From an uncultured Tidjanibacter sp. (GTDB taxonomy: Bacteria > Bacteroidota > Bacteroidia > Bacteroidales > Rikenellaceae), in NCBI GenBank assembly GCA_944326085.1, contig CALVCL010000008.1, positions 1 to 50,340 on the forward strand: a stretch of DNA of 50,340 nucleotides, read 5' to 3'. The notes under the pieces were generated by a model. It worked only from the letters and a program-made list of their open reading frames with translations, ran no database searches and was not told the DNA's origin. Both the position numbers and the translations under genes were made by a program. Positions 6,966 to 16,484 of this stretch are shown one piece after another. Positions within the stretch are counted from its first letter, which is position 1; every line of letters starts with the position of its first letter.

Positions 6966-9590
6966 ATGGATGCTAATCAGATAAGGCAGACCTTCCTGGA
7001 TTTCTTCAAAGGGAAGCAACATACCATAGTACCTTCAGCGCCTATGGTAGTGAAGAACGATCCGACACTCATGTTTACGAATGCCGGTATGAACCAGTTC
7101 AAAGATATATTTTTGGGCAATAGTCCTGCCAAATATTCGCGTGCTGCCGATTCGCAGAAGTGCCTGCGTGTGTCGGGTAAGCATAATGACCTCGATGAAG
7201 TGGGGCACGATACGTATCACCATACAATGTTCGAGATGCTTGGCAACTGGTCGTTCGGTGATTATTTCAAGAAAGAGGCTATTGAATGGGCTTGGGAACT
7301 GCTTACCAAAGTGTACGGTTTGCCGGAAGAACGTTTCTATGCGACCGTGTTCGAAGGCAGCGAAGAAGATGGTGTGCCGTTTGACAGCGAGGCTTACGAC
7401 TATTGGAAACGCTTCCTTCCCGAAGACCATATTCTGCGCGGCAACAAGAAGGATAACTTTTGGGAAATGGGCGATACCGGTCCCTGCGGCCCGTGCAGTG
7501 AAATCCATTTTGATTTGCGTCCGGACGAAGAACGTGCGGCACAGCCCGGTAGGGAACTTGTCAATCGCGACCATCCGCAGGTGATAGAGATATGGAATCT
7601 TGTATTCATGCAGTATAACCGTAAGGCAAACGGCTCTCTTGAGGAGCTTCCCAATCATCATGTAGATACAGGTATGGGCTTTGAGCGTCTTTGCATGATA
7701 ATGCAGGGTAAGCGCAGCAACTACGACACGGATGTTTTTCAGCCGCTCATTGGCAAGATAGGCGAAATGTCAGGCAAACATTACGGTGATGATGCCAAGT
7801 GCGATGTGGCGATGCGTGTGGTAGCTGACCACCTGCGTGCAATTGCATTCTCGATAGCTGACGGACAGTTGCCATCAAATGTTAAGGCAGGATATGTAAT
7901 ACGACGTATTCTTCGCCGTGCTGTGCGTTACGGATACACATATCTTGGTTTTAACGAACCGTTCATTTGTCGGCTGGTGGATACTCTGGCAGAACAGATG
8001 GGAGTGCAGTATCCTGAACTTGTGGCACAAAAAACACTTATAACAAGTGTTATACAGGAAGAAGAAGCTGCATTTCTGCGCACTCTTTCGACAGGTATAA
8101 ACCTTCTTGACGGTGTTATGCGCCGCGCTAAGAGTGAGGGACAGAAGGAAATAAGCGGCAAGGATGCTTTTCTGCTTTATGATACATATGGTTTCCCTAT
8201 AGACCTTACCGAACTCATTTCGCGAGAGAACGGTTTGGGAGTCGATATGGTCGGATTCGAGAAGGAGTTGGCGGTGCAGAAAGAGCGTTCGCGCAATGCA
8301 GCAGCTGTAGATACGGATGACTGGGTAATGGTACATGACGAGGAGCAAACTGAATTTGTCGGTTATGACACGCTGACTGTCGACATGCACATCACACGTT
8401 ACCGCAGGGTTGCCACCAAGGGCCGTACCTTCTATCAGCTCGTGTTTGACCGTACGCCTTTCTATGCCAACATGGGTGGTCAGGTAGGTGACAACGGTTA
8501 TATTGAGAATGCCAACGAACGCATCGTTATTACCGATACTCAGAGGGAGAACAACCTCATAGTGCATATTGCCGAGAGCCTGCCGGAAAATCCTGCAGCA
8601 GATTTTGTGGCTGTCGTTGACAAGGAACGCAGGACTGCATCTGCCAACAACCATACTGCTACACACTTGCTTCACCATGCCCTGAGGACATTGCTCGGAA
8701 AGCATGTCGAGCAGAAGGGGTCGCTCGTAAATCCGGATTATCTGCGTTTCGACTTCTCGCATTTCCAGAAGGTTACTGCCGAGCAGCTCCGCGAAGTGGA
8801 ACGTATGGTGAATGCAACCATAAGGGCCAACTATCCGTTGGTAGAAAACCGCAACTGCCCGATAGAGGAAGCTCGCAAGTCGGGTGCAATGATGTTGTTC
8901 GGTGAGAAATACGGCGATGTGGTACGTACTATTCAGTTCGGAGATTCGTTTGAATTGTGTGGTGGTACGCATGCGTCGGCTACAGGTAATATCGGTTACT
9001 TCCGCATTGTATCGGAGAGCGCCATATCGGCAGGTGTTCGTCGTATTGAGGCAGTGACTGGCGCCAAGGCCGAAGACCTCGTTTATGTAATGCAGGATAC
9101 CATGCAGGATTTGCAGCAACTCGTGAACAGTCCGTCAGTAATACAGGCCGTGAAGAAGATGTTCGAAGACAATGCCGAACTCCATCATAAGATGGAAGAG
9201 CTTATGAAGGAAAAGCTTTCATCTTTTGTAGATAAACTGCTTGTGGAATTCTCGTACGATGAGAAGGTAACAGTACATACAGCTGAAGTAATGTTGCCTG
9301 CCGACCATTTCCGCGACTTGGCATTTATGTTACGAAGCCGTGTGCGTAACATCGCATTGGTGTTGGGTTCGAAAGCCGATGGCAAGGTCAACATGGCCGT
9401 GATACTCGGTGATGATGTGGTTGCTGCTGGTGTCAACGCTTCGAACGTAGTGCGCGAGGCGGCCAAGGAAATACAGGGTGGCGGTGGCGGTCAGCCGTTC
9501 TTCGCAATGGCCGGCGGCAAGCGTCCCGAAGGTCTTGACGCAGCTATGGAAAAGGCCAAACAGCTGATTTATGAAAAGCTCGGCCATTAA
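6966..9590 (+). CDS. alaS: Alanyl-tRNA synthetase
   Basis: The 874-residue enzyme charges tRNA-Ala with alanine. The N-terminal class II catalytic domain has [17 protein letters not shown] and the motif 2/3 region ([19 protein letters not shown]). The editing domain, which clears Ser- and Gly-tRNA-Ala, has zinc residues in HTATH (H563, H567) and CGGTH (C665, H669). The C-terminal C-Ala domain ends with the glycine-rich [15 protein letters not shown]. The length is normal for bacteria. It starts at ATG 6966 and is followed 29 bp later by gpmI, so the two are probably cotranscribed. Confidence 0.98.
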   Translation: MDANQIRQTFLDFFKGKQHTIVPSAPMVVKNDPTLMFTNAGMNQFKDIFLGNSPAKYSRAADSQKCLRVSGKHNDLDEVGHDTYHHTMFEMLGNWSFGDYFKKEAIEWAWELLTKVYGLPEERFYATVFEGSEEDGVPFDSEAYDYWKRFLPEDHILRGNKKDNFWEMGDTGPCGPCSEIHFDLRPDEERAAQPGRELVNRDHPQVIEIWNLVFMQYNRKANGSLEELPNHHVDTGMGFERLCMIMQGKRSNYDTDVFQPLIGKIGEMSGKHYGDDAKCDVAMRVVADHLRAIAFSIADGQLPSNVKAGYVIRRILRRAVRYGYTYLGFNEPFICRLVDTLAEQMGVQYPELVAQKTLITSVIQEEEAAFLRTLSTGINLLDGVMRRAKSEGQKEISGKDAFLLYDTYGFPIDLTELISRENGLGVDMVGFEKELAVQKERSRNAAAVDTDDWVMVHDEEQTEFVGYDTLTVDMHITRYRRVATKGRTFYQLVFDRTPFYANMGGQVGDNGYIENANERIVITDTQRENNLIVHIAESLPENPAADFVAVVDKERRTASANNHTATHLLHHALRTLLGKHVEQKGSLVNPDYLRFDFSHFQKVTAEQLREVERMVNATIRANYPLVENRNCPIEEARKSGAMMLFGEKYGDVVRTIQFGDSFELCGGTHASATGNIGYFRIVSESAISAGVRRIEAVTGAKAEDLVYVMQDTMQDLQQLVNSPSVIQAVKKMFEDNAELHHKMEELMKEKLSSFVDKLLVEFSYDEKVTVHTAEVMLPADHFRDLAFMLRSRVRNIALVLGSKADGKVNMAVILGDDVVAAGVNASNVVREAAKEIQGGGGGQPFFAMAGGKRPEGLDAAMEKAKQLIYEKLGH

Positions 9591-9619
9591 CAGGTAGAAT
9601 TGTTATTCAGGTTAGGTTT

Positions 9620-11149
9620 ATGATAGACAAGAAAGTATTGTTGATGATACTCGACGGATGGGGCAAAGGCGACCATTCGCGAGGTGATGTGGTGTGGAGT
9701 GCACATCCGGTGTATCTTAATGCGCTGGAAGAGAAATATCCGCACGCACAATTGCGTACCGACGGCGAGAATGTAGGCTTGCCGGACGGTCAGATGGGTA
9801 ACTCCGAAGTAGGCCACCTCAATATAGGTGCAGGTCGCGTGGTATATCAGGACCTCATGAAGATAAACCGTGCGATAGCCGACAACTCCATCATGGAGAA
9901 CAAGGAACTTAAGGCCGCTTTCGAATATGCCGTTGCAAAGGGTGTCAGCGTGCATTTCATGGGTCTTGTTTCGGACGGAGGCGTACACAGCTCACTAGAA
10001 CATCTCTTCAAACTGTGTGACATGGCAGGTGCATTCGGTGCTGAAAATGCATTCGTACACTGTTTCATGGACGGTCGTGATACTGACCCGCACAGCGGCA
10101 AGGGCTTCATAGAACAGTTGCAGCACCATATTTACGGCACATCGGTGAAGATTGCATCGATTGTGGGCCGTTACTATGCAATGGACCGCGACAAACGCTG
10201 GGAGCGTGTCAAGGTTGCATACGACATGTTGCTGAACGGCGAGGGAGAAAAGTCCACAGATTTGGTAGCCAGTGTATTGAAGTCGTATGATAATGGTATT
10301 ACCGACGAATTCATCAAGCCTATAGTTGCAGTCGATGACCATGACAAGCCCATAGGTACTATTAAGGAAAATGATGTCGTTATCTTTTTCAACTTCCGTA
10401 ATGACCGGGCCAAGGAACTTACGATAGTGTTGACACAGGAAGACATGCCCGACCATGGTATGCACACCATGCCGCTTTACTATTGCACCATGACTCCTTA
10501 TGACTCAAAGTTCCGTGGTGTGCACATACTCTTCGACAAAGAGAATGTCAAGAATACTATAGGCGAATATGTGGCATCGCTCGGATTGACGCAGCTGCGC
10601 ATAGCTGAAACCGAGAAATATGCTCATGTGACATTCTTCCTAAATGGCGGCAGGGAAGAGAAATTTAACAACGAAGAACGTATTCTCATACCATCTCCGA
10701 AGGTTGATACCTACGACCTCAAGCCTGAAATGAGTGCCTATGAAGTTAAGGATGCTCTTGTCGGTGCATTGTCGTCACGCAGGTTCGATTTTATTGTCCT
10801 TAACTTTGCCAACGGCGACATGGTGGGGCATACGGGCGTCTATGATGCTATAGTTAAGGCCGTTAAGGCCGTTGACCAGTGCGCTGGCGAGGTTATCGAT
10901 ACGGCCGTAAAGAACGGATATGAGGTTGTTGTTATTGCCGACCACGGTAATGCCGACAATGCCATCAATCCAGATGGTACACCCAATACGGCGCATTCAC
11001 TCAATCCGGTGCCCATCATTGTGGTCTCAGACCGTGTAGCATCTGTGAAGAATGGTGTTCTTGCTGATGTTGCGCCTACCGTATTGGCGCTTATGGGAGT
11101 ACCGCAACCTGCGGAAATGACAGGACATTCGTTGGTAGAATTCAAGTAA
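9620..11149 (+). CDS. gpmI: 2,3-bisphosphoglycerate-independent phosphoglycerate mutase
   Basis: The 509-residue alkaline-phosphatase-superfamily enzyme interconverts 3- and 2-phosphoglycerate in glycolysis and gluconeogenesis, using two manganese ions. The N-terminal metal site starts at ILDGWG; the phosphorylated nucleophile is Ser62 in MGNSEVGH; the phosphotransferase inserted domain carries [10 protein letters not shown] and [10 protein letters not shown]; the C-terminal metal site includes GDMVGHTG and [10 protein letters not shown]. The length is typical. It lies 29 bp after alaS and ends before a clear terminator. Confidence 0.97.
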   Translation: MIDKKVLLMILDGWGKGDHSRGDVVWSAHPVYLNALEEKYPHAQLRTDGENVGLPDGQMGNSEVGHLNIGAGRVVYQDLMKINRAIADNSIMENKELKAAFEYAVAKGVSVHFMGLVSDGGVHSSLEHLFKLCDMAGAFGAENAFVHCFMDGRDTDPHSGKGFIEQLQHHIYGTSVKIASIVGRYYAMDRDKRWERVKVAYDMLLNGEGEKSTDLVASVLKSYDNGITDEFIKPIVAVDDHDKPIGTIKENDVVIFFNFRNDRAKELTIVLTQEDMPDHGMHTMPLYYCTMTPYDSKFRGVHILFDKENVKNTIGEYVASLGLTQLRIAETEKYAHVTFFLNGGREEKFNNEERILIPSPKVDTYDLKPEMSAYEVKDALVGALSSRRFDFIVLNFANGDMVGHTGVYDAIVKAVKAVDQCAGEVIDTAVKNGYEVVVIADHGNADNAINPDGTPNTAHSLNPVPIIVVSDRVASVKNGVLADVAPTVLALMGVPQPAEMTGHSLVEFK

Positions 11150-11167
11150 CTGTTCTGCATTTATCTG

Positions 11168-11204
11168 TCAGCCCGGAATACGCATTTTCGGGCTGATTGT
11201 TTTA
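11168..11204 (+). terminator. Terminator after gpmI
   Basis: TCAGCCCG (11168-11175) pairs with CGGGCTGA (11189-11196), followed by TTGTTTTA. It lies 19 bp past the gpmI stop. Confidence 0.8.
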
Positions 11205-11225
11205 TGCTGCTATTAGATAAGAAAT

Positions 11226-11251
11226 AAGCGGGAACAGAAATGTTCCCGCTT
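11226..11251. terminator. Terminator after the UPF0597 gene
   Basis: A perfect 11-bp stem (11226-11236 with 11241-11251) closes a 4-nt loop, GAAA on the plus strand and TTTC on the minus strand. It sits 22 bp past the minus-strand stop at 11273 and can also back up gpmI termination. Confidence 0.75.
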
Positions 11252-11272
11252 TTGTATAATTCATTTCGGATA

Positions 11273-12568
11273 TTATTTAGATGTCATTATGTCGAGTATC
11301 ATTTTGTCGGTTTCAGCCATACCTACGCGACCGATGCTGGTAAGGTTAAGTATGGATTTATCGACATCGTCGTCAATGATACCTTCTGCTCCTGTAACAT
11401 ACTTGTGTTCCATGGCGAGCATTGCAGCGAGTACCGATGTGGAAACACCGCTGGCAACCTTGAGTGAACAACTTGGTTTGGCACCGTCGCATATCATGCC
11501 GGCAAGGATTGCAATCATGTTTTTTACTGCATATGTTACTTCATCGTAACCGCCGCCCATTAGGTAGGTGATACCGCAACTTGAACCTGTTGCTGCGACC
11601 ACGCATCCGCAGAGTGCAGACAAACGGCCGAGGCTCTGTTTGATATATATTACCGTGAGGCTGCTGAGTATCAATGCACGTATACGCTGTTCCTCTGTAG
11701 CTCCGGTTTGTTCTGCGTATACAACCACAGGAAGAGTGGAGGAGATGCCCTGGTTGCCGCTGCCTGAGTTGCTCATTACTGGTATCATGGCACCGCTCAT
11801 GCGGGCGTCACATGCACCGGAAGTGTAGGAAAGAATGCGGGAGAGTATCGTGTCGCCTATGATGTGTTGTTCCATGTTGCCTCTGAGCATACGCCCCAGC
11901 GAGTGGCCGTAATCGCCTTTGAATGACATCTCTGCTGCGTTTTTATTCATTTCGGCAGCTTTGGTGATGAATGTCAGTTCTTCGATGGGAGCGGTAGTCG
12001 CAAAGTCAAATACCTTGCGCATGCTGAGTACAGGGGCATCACTTCCTCCTGCTACACCCGATGCGGCATTTGCCGACAGGAGCACTTCGCCGTTGCGTTC
12101 GATGTGGGTGAAACCTGTGTGGTTTTTTTCGATAATTGCCACTGCTCGGTCATTGCCTGCAGTCGCTTCAACCTCTATATAGAGAATGTCGCAGCTCTCT
12201 TTTTTTAGACCTACCGATATGGCATTGCTTTCCATATACTTGCGTCCCTCCTCAACATCGGCAGAAGTGACGTCGCGCAGAACCTCGAGACCATAGGACG
12301 ATTTGCCGAACAATGCACCAAGCGCAATGGCAATCGGAAGACCAATCATGCCATTGGTGCCGGGAATACCTACACCCATGGCATTCTTCAGCATGTTGGC
12401 ACTAAGTTGTACGGAAATGTGTTCGGGACGACGTCCGAGTACTTCGGCGGCACGGGCCGTACACAATGCAACTGCGATAGGTTCTGTACAGCCTATCGCC
12501 GGAACTATCTCCCTGTTCATCAGGGCTATGATTGAGCTGCGCTCAGCAGGAGAAATATTACAAGCCAT
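11273..12568 (-). CDS. UPF0597 / serine dehydratase alpha-like protein (CyuA/YhaM family)
   Basis: The 431-residue protein opens with the family signature REIVPAIGCTEPIAVALC and continues with AMGVGIPGTNGMIGLPIA; near the middle it has MIPVMSNSGSGNQGISSTLPV and later GCVVAATGSSCGITYLMGGG and GMICDGAKPSCSLKVA. The conserved cysteines are those proposed to hold a [4Fe-4S] cluster. Family members are cysteine desulfidases (H2S, ammonia and pyruvate from L-cysteine) or serine dehydratase-like enzymes; which one applies here is not shown by sequence alone. It stands alone between a terminator and a divergent gene, with a TATATTTG box (12590-12597) on the minus strand 22 bp before the ATG. Confidence 0.88.
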   Translation of the reverse strand: MACNISPAERSSIIALMNREIVPAIGCTEPIAVALCTARAAEVLGRRPEHISVQLSANMLKNAMGVGIPGTNGMIGLPIAIALGALFGKSSYGLEVLRDVTSADVEEGRKYMESNAISVGLKKESCDILYIEVEATAGNDRAVAIIEKNHTGFTHIERNGEVLLSANAASGVAGGSDAPVLSMRKVFDFATTAPIEELTFITKAAEMNKNAAEMSFKGDYGHSLGRMLRGNMEQHIIGDTILSRILSYTSGACDARMSGAMIPVMSNSGSGNQGISSTLPVVVYAEQTGATEEQRIRALILSSLTVIYIKQSLGRLSALCGCVVAATGSSCGITYLMGGGYDEVTYAVKNMIAILAGMICDGAKPSCSLKVASGVSTSVLAAMLAMEHKYVTGAEGIIDDDVDKSILNLTSIGRVGMAETDKMILDIMTSK

Positions 12569-12589
12569 ATCTCTAAGTTTTTAGTGGAG

Positions 12590-12597
12590 CAAATATA
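12590..12597 (-). promoter_or_regulatory. -7 box (TATATTTG) for the UPF0597 gene
   Basis: A perfect TAnnTTTG match on the minus strand, 22 bp before the ATG at 12566-12568. Confidence 0.7.
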
Positions 12598-12674
12598 CGT
12601 TTTTTGAATGTATTATGCGCGTTTTGCCAGCGACTTTTAACGGCTTTTGTGCATGTGCAATGCCACTGCTTATT

Positions 12675-12682
12675 ATATTTGC
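12675..12682 (+). promoter_or_regulatory. -7 box (TATATTTG) for the predicted barrel gene
   Basis: TATATTTG, followed by GC, lies about 22 bp before the ATG at 12705. It shows that the in-frame ATG at 12615 is upstream of the promoter and not the start. Confidence 0.65.
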
Positions 12683-12704
12683 AGCACGTAAAATAAATGG
12701 TATA

Positions 12705-13757
12705 ATGAGTGTATTGCGTATAGCGGCGGCGCTGGCGGTAATAATGGTGTCATGGCCTGTGACGGCCCAGAAGTTTCTGTGGAATGTTGATTTCGATTTT
12801 AGGTTCGACAACAAGGAGTATGCGGGCATGGTAAATGATGCGTCTGTCACCAACTTTGCCGCGAGACTGACGCCTCAGGTCGGTATCGGGTGGGGCCATG
12901 GTAATGCCATAATGGCCGGTATAGATGTCATGAATAATTTCGGGGCAGGAACGCGTCTGATGGACGAAATGGTGTTGTATTACCGTTATCGTGACGACAA
13001 GTTTGGAGCATTCCTCGGGCGTTTTTCACGACGCAATCTTATCGGCAATTATTCGTATGCTTTTTTCAGCGATTATCTGTCGTGGTATGACAACAATATA
13101 GATGGTCTGGCAGGACAGTATGTCGGCCGGTACGGACATGTGGAACTGGTACTCGACTGGAACGGTATGGCGCGTGGCGACATGCGTGAGAAATTTAGCA
13201 TATTCTCTGCGGGCAATATTGATTGTGGTGCGTTTTATGCAGGCTACAATGCCCGCATGTATCATTTTGCAGGTTCGGAAACGGTGCGCGGTGTAGTGGA
13301 CAACATATTGTTGTACCCATACGTCGGAATTGATTTTACGCATTATCTCCCGTCTTTTCAGCAGATGTCATTGCGGGCAGGATGGCTTCAGTCATTGCAG
13401 AACGACAGAAGGTACATAGGCGAATTCGTATCGCCCGGCGGTGTGCAGTTGGAACTGCGTCTTGAACGTTGGGGCTTCGGCATTTACAATACACTGTATC
13501 TCGGTAACAACCTGATGCCTTATTATTCGGGAACCATCGATGGTCAGCCTTCATATAGTTCGGAGCTGTATTTCGGCGAGCCGTTCTATAAAACCGATAA
13601 GGGCATATATAACCGTCTGGAGATTTATTACCGGCACAGATTTAAATCTAATATTGCGTTGCAGGTGTCGTCTGTGCATCATTATGACGGTGATGCATGG
13701 GGATGGCAGCAGAAGTTCCAAATTGACATTTATCTGTTCGAAGGAATGTTCAAATGA
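12705..13757 (+). CDS. Predicted outer-membrane beta-barrel protein
   Basis: From ATG 12705 the protein has 350 residues and starts with a clear signal peptide, cleaved after PVTAQ (about residue 22). I reject the 30-residue extension to 12615 because a consensus -7 box lies inside it. The mature part is rich in alternating polar and aromatic residues with many Gly, Tyr and Trp, and short strand-like segments separated by turns (for example DFDFRFDNKEY, VELVLDWNGM, LRLERWGFGIYNTLYLG, RLEIYYRHRF); it ends in a strand ending with Phe-Lys. This is a typical transmembrane barrel pattern. I do not recognise the family; it may be a small porin-like or structural protein. It is flanked by terminators and looks monocistronic. 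Confidence 0.75.
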   Translation: MSVLRIAAALAVIMVSWPVTAQKFLWNVDFDFRFDNKEYAGMVNDASVTNFAARLTPQVGIGWGHGNAIMAGIDVMNNFGAGTRLMDEMVLYYRYRDDKFGAFLGRFSRRNLIGNYSYAFFSDYLSWYDNNIDGLAGQYVGRYGHVELVLDWNGMARGDMREKFSIFSAGNIDCGAFYAGYNARMYHFAGSETVRGVVDNILLYPYVGIDFTHYLPSFQQMSLRAGWLQSLQNDRRYIGEFVSPGGVQLELRLERWGFGIYNTLYLGNNLMPYYSGTIDGQPSYSSELYFGEPFYKTDKGIYNRLEIYYRHRFKSNIALQVSSVHHYDGDAWGWQQKFQIDIYLFEGMFK

Positions 13758-13762
13758 AGAAA

Positions 13763-13801
13763 ATAATAAACAGGCTCGGTATTGCCGAGCCTGTTTATTA
13801 T
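13763..13801. terminator. Bidirectional terminator between barrel gene and dehydrogenase
   Basis: A perfect 17-bp stem (13763-13779 with 13785-13801) with loop TATTG lies between two convergent genes. The A/T-rich base of the stem supplies the T-tract in either direction. Confidence 0.85.
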
Positions 13802-13812
13802 AGAATGGAGCT

Positions 13813-14763
13813 TTAGTCATTGATACTGTTGTCGCGTTTGAATGAGATTATATTTTCAGCAATGGCTGCGACGAGGTTGTTTATCGACTCCTTTGCTGAC
13901 CATGCATTATGTGGTGACAGCAGCAGTTTGTACGGGTCTTTAACGTGTAACAGTGGGTTTTCGGCCGACATGGGTTCATTGGAGAACACATCAATTACAG
14001 CACCGGCTATCGTGTCGTTGTCAAGGGCATCGGCCAGGGCTTTTTCATCAACTATGCCGCCACGGGCTACATTTATCAGTATGGCATCATGCTTCATGCG
14101 CTTCAACTGCGCCTTGCCGATGAGACCACGCGTCTTGTCGTTAAGAGGGGAGTGAATGGATACAATGTCTGCCCATGCAAGCAGTTCGTCGAGACTCTTT
14201 TCCGGATATTTTTCGGCACGTTTGGCGCCTGATATGGAATGGTATGCCACTTCGCATCCGAATGCTTCGGCCATACCGGCAACCGTATGTCCTATGGCAC
14301 CGAGACCGATGACCCCCCAACGGCGTCCGTACAGACGGCGGGTGGGACGATCGTAGTTGAACAGTCGGGAGGAGACCGAATAGCGTCCATCTTTTACGAA
14401 AGTGTCATAATATGTCACTTCTCGCAGCATGGCTATTGCGCCTCCAAGTGTCGCTTCGGCTACAGAATATGTCGAGTATCCTTTGGCGTTTAGCACGGGA
14501 ATGCCGCGTGCGGCAGCAGCTGTAGTGTCGATGTTGTCGATGCCTGTAGCCGCCTCGCAGATAAGTTTCAGGCGGGGCAGGGAATTGATGATATTTGCCG
14601 TTATTTTTACTTTGTTTACTATTAATACATCTGCTTCGGCAGCACGTTCAAGTACCTGTTCCGGTGTGGTGAAATCATAGCCGGTGTAATTACCGAGAGC
14701 CTTGACAGCGCTCAGGTCGGCATCGTTGAGACTGTAGCCGTCCAAAAATACAATGTTAAGCAT
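13813..14763 (-). CDS. D-2-hydroxyacid dehydrogenase (glycerate/hydroxypyruvate type)
   Basis: The 316-residue protein is a D-isomer-specific 2-hydroxyacid dehydrogenase. It shows the NAD(P) fingerprint GLGAIG (153-158), the catalytic Arg in NVARGGIVDE (R234), Glu in SNEP (E263) and the proton-transfer His in LSPHNAWSAKE (H285). The position after the second beta strand (YHSISGA) has no acidic residue, so NADP use is possible. The closest textbook activity is reduction of hydroxypyruvate or glyoxylate, but the substrate is not proven by sequence. It is the last gene of the minus-strand group tatD-tcdA-dehydrogenase, 20 bp after tcdA. Confidence 0.88.
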   Translation of the reverse strand: MLNIVFLDGYSLNDADLSAVKALGNYTGYDFTTPEQVLERAAEADVLIVNKVKITANIINSLPRLKLICEAATGIDNIDTTAAAARGIPVLNAKGYSTYSVAEATLGGAIAMLREVTYYDTFVKDGRYSVSSRLFNYDRPTRRLYGRRWGVIGLGAIGHTVAGMAEAFGCEVAYHSISGAKRAEKYPEKSLDELLAWADIVSIHSPLNDKTRGLIGKAQLKRMKHDAILINVARGGIVDEKALADALDNDTIAGAVIDVFSNEPMSAENPLLHVKDPYKLLLSPHNAWSAKESINNLVAAIAENIISFKRDNSIND

Positions 14764-14783
14764 GATTTATGTCGTTTAGTTAG

Positions 14784-15506
14784 TTATTGCATTTCTCCTA
14801 TGAGGTCGCGTACCACAACAGATGCACAGCAGCATCCAAACACCGCCGGCATATATGATATGGTGCCGGTGTTGGATTTTTTGTTCAGCTGTTCGTCTAT
14901 AATCATCGAGCCTTCGCGTACTTTCTCTGCCGAGAAGACGGCATAAAAGCCTTTGTGAATGCCCATTTTGTGCAGCCTTTTGCGCAGCATGTGGGCCAGC
15001 GGGCAGTGGTGGGTACGTGAAATGTCGGCTATTTCGAGTTTTGTCGGGTCGGTCTTACCGCCTGTTCCCATACAGCTGACTATCGGAATGGAGCGGTCAA
15101 GGCTTCCCTTTATCAAATGAGCCTTTGGCGACAGAGTGTCGATTGCATCAACTGCATAATCGAAGTGCGCACTGTCGAGCAATTCGAAAGTCGCTTCGTC
15201 CTTGATGAAACCTTCCACGATGTGAAGGTCTATGTCGGGATTGATATCACGCAGGCGTTCGGCAAGAACTTCCGTTTTGTGTCGTCCTACTGTGGAATGC
15301 AGTGCGATGAGCTGGCGGTTGATGTTGCTTGCGCATACATAGTCGGCATCGGCTATTGTCATGTGTCCTACACCGGAACGGCATATCATCTCGGCCGCAT
15401 AGGCTCCGACACCACCAAGCCCAACAACTAAAACATGGGCATCTTGCAGTTTGCGCAGTTTCTCTTCGCCGAGCAGCAACTCGGTCCTTTCAAGCCATTC
15501 GGTCAT
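14784..15506 (-). CDS. tcdA: tRNA threonylcarbamoyladenosine dehydratase
   Basis: The 240-residue protein is an E1-like ThiF-fold enzyme that uses ATP to cyclise t6A37 of tRNAs to ct6A. It starts WLERTELLLGEEKLRKLQ and has the nucleotide loop GLGGVGAYAAEMICRSGVG (about 29-47), then ADADYVCASNINRQLIALHSTVGRHK, and the later CMGTGGKTDPTKLEIADISRTHHCPLA, all typical of TcdA/CsdL. The start overlaps the end of tatD by 17 bp, which suggests coupled translation. Confidence 0.93.
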   Translation of the reverse strand: MTEWLERTELLLGEEKLRKLQDAHVLVVGLGGVGAYAAEMICRSGVGHMTIADADYVCASNINRQLIALHSTVGRHKTEVLAERLRDINPDIDLHIVEGFIKDEATFELLDSAHFDYAVDAIDTLSPKAHLIKGSLDRSIPIVSCMGTGGKTDPTKLEIADISRTHHCPLAHMLRKRLHKMGIHKGFYAVFSAEKVREGSMIIDEQLNKKSNTGTISYMPAVFGCCCASVVVRDLIGEMQ

Positions 15507-16149
15507 AGTGCTTGAAAACAGTTTTGAAGTTATTGTATATCGTTAGTCTTAAGTCATCGGTCTTGGTACTGCGTATCTCTGCCGTACGCGCATAAATGTC
15601 GCGTATGTCGCAGTTGTTCGTGTCAGTCTCCAGAAACATGCGGTCGGCAGGCAGTCGGCGTATAACCTCTACGGTTTTGGGAGATGCCAAAGACCGTGGT
15701 CCGAAAGCCAGAAAGCATCCGTTGCGTAGAGCTTCTTCGGCCTGCTGTATGCTCCCTATATAACCGTGCAATATTGAGATCGGGATACAGTGAGTACGCA
15801 GTGCAGCCATTGTGTCGGAGAAAGACTTTACGCAGTGAATGATGACTGGCAGGCCGCGCAACGATGCTATTTCGAGCTGTGTATAGAACACGTCCTGTTG
15901 TATTTTCGCATTATCCTTGTGGGCTGGAGAATAGTCAAGTCCTATTTCCCCTATGGCAAGCGCATTGCACCCGCATACATCCTTGAACAGGTCGTTCGCA
16001 GACATCGAAGCATCCCACGGATGTATGCCTGCCGCAAAAGGAAACGGAGGTACCGCTTCGCGGCCGATACGCCATGAGTATATGTTTACAACATCTGGAG
16101 CAGTTCCCTGACCCTGGTAATGCGTATGTATGTCTATGTATGACTTCAT
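15490..16149 (-). CDS. TatD family metal-dependent hydrolase
   Basis: From ATG 16147-16149 the protein has 219 residues and starts MKSYIDIHTHYQG, with the HxH metal motif of TatD at the very N-terminus, as expected. Other metal-site segments are IGEIGLDYSPA, PVIIHCVKS, ILHGYIG and the final MFLETDTNNCDIRDIY. TatD proteins are 3'-5' exonucleases or DNases of the amidohydrolase fold. It is shorter than E. coli TatD (260) but usual for the Bacteroidota version. A 99-base in-frame extension to a TTG at 16248 is rejected because a TAAATTTG box (16159-16166, minus strand) lies inside it. This box ends about 10 bp before the ATG, so the mRNA leader would be very short. Confidence 0.9.
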   Translation of the reverse strand: MKSYIDIHTHYQGQGTAPDVVNIYSWRIGREAVPPFPFAAGIHPWDASMSANDLFKDVCGCNALAIGEIGLDYSPAHKDNAKIQQDVFYTQLEIASLRGLPVIIHCVKSFSDTMAALRTHCIPISILHGYIGSIQQAEEALRNGCFLAFGPRSLASPKTVEVIRRLPADRMFLETDTNNCDIRDIYARTAEIRSTKTDDLRLTIYNNFKTVFKHYDRMA

Positions 16150-16332
16150 AGCAGCAAGCAAATTTAATAAAATTAGGCAAGAGACACCTTGTGGTGCACT
16201 GTTTGCGCGGATAAACGTGTTATTGCGTTGATGCATCGGATAGTACAATCAGATGTAGTGTGTACGTAATCTGCTAATATACAATACTATGCGCATAACA
16301 CAGTTGTTCAGACTAAAACAATGAAATTTTGT

Positions 16333-16348
16333 TGTGAAAAAATTCACA
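16333..16348. promoter_or_regulatory. CRP/FNR-type palindrome upstream of nqrA
   Basis: TGTGAAAAAATTCACA matches the CRP consensus TGTGA-N6-TCACA exactly. Its centre lies about 49 bp before the predicted nqr transcription start and it ends six bases before the -33 region, a position fit for activation by a CRP-family protein. The regulator itself is not in the window. Confidence 0.6.
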
Positions 16349-16353
16349 TTGGA

Positions 16354-16385
16354 TTTAGCAATACGAGAAAATAAATGTAAATTTG
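16354..16385 (+). promoter_or_regulatory. Promoter of the nqr operon
   Basis: TTTA at 16354-16357, a 20-bp spacer and TAAATTTG at 16378-16385 fit the Bacteroidota promoter. The expected leader is about 95 nt to the nqrA ATG. Confidence 0.65.
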
Positions 16386-16484
16386 CCGTGGTTTTTTGGG
16401 GGTGGAACACTACACTCCAATATGTTTTTGTTGGTTTATAAACATAGGAATACATCGAAACTTATATACCAATCTAATTTTAAT

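Larger units (their letters stand above)
16150..16484. promoter_or_regulatory. 335-bp divergent regulatory region between tatD and nqrA
   Basis: No gene is supported here. It holds the tatD -7 box (TAAATTTG, minus strand, 16159-16166), a CRP-type palindrome (16333-16348), the nqrA -7 box (16378-16385) and, inside the nqr mRNA leader, a 7-bp AT-rich hairpin (16421-16427 with 16440-16446). The rest shows no structure that I recognise. Confidence 0.7.

Noticed and set aside
7875..9119. Long open frame antisense to alaS (414 codons)
   Set aside because: It lies wholly within a certain gene, has no family signature and no promoter or start context, so it is a shadow of alaS codon usage.
12615..12704. 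N-terminal extension of the predicted barrel protein
   Set aside because: A consensus -7 box (12675-12682) lies in it, and the signal peptide starts at the internal ATG 12705.
16150..16248. N-terminal extension of TatD from a TTG codon
   Set aside because: TatD proteins begin right at the HxH motif, and a -7 box lies within the extension.
16383..16484. N-terminal extension of NqrA
   Set aside because: It overlaps the nqr -7 box and has no homology; the family starts MSKVIKLKRGLDI.
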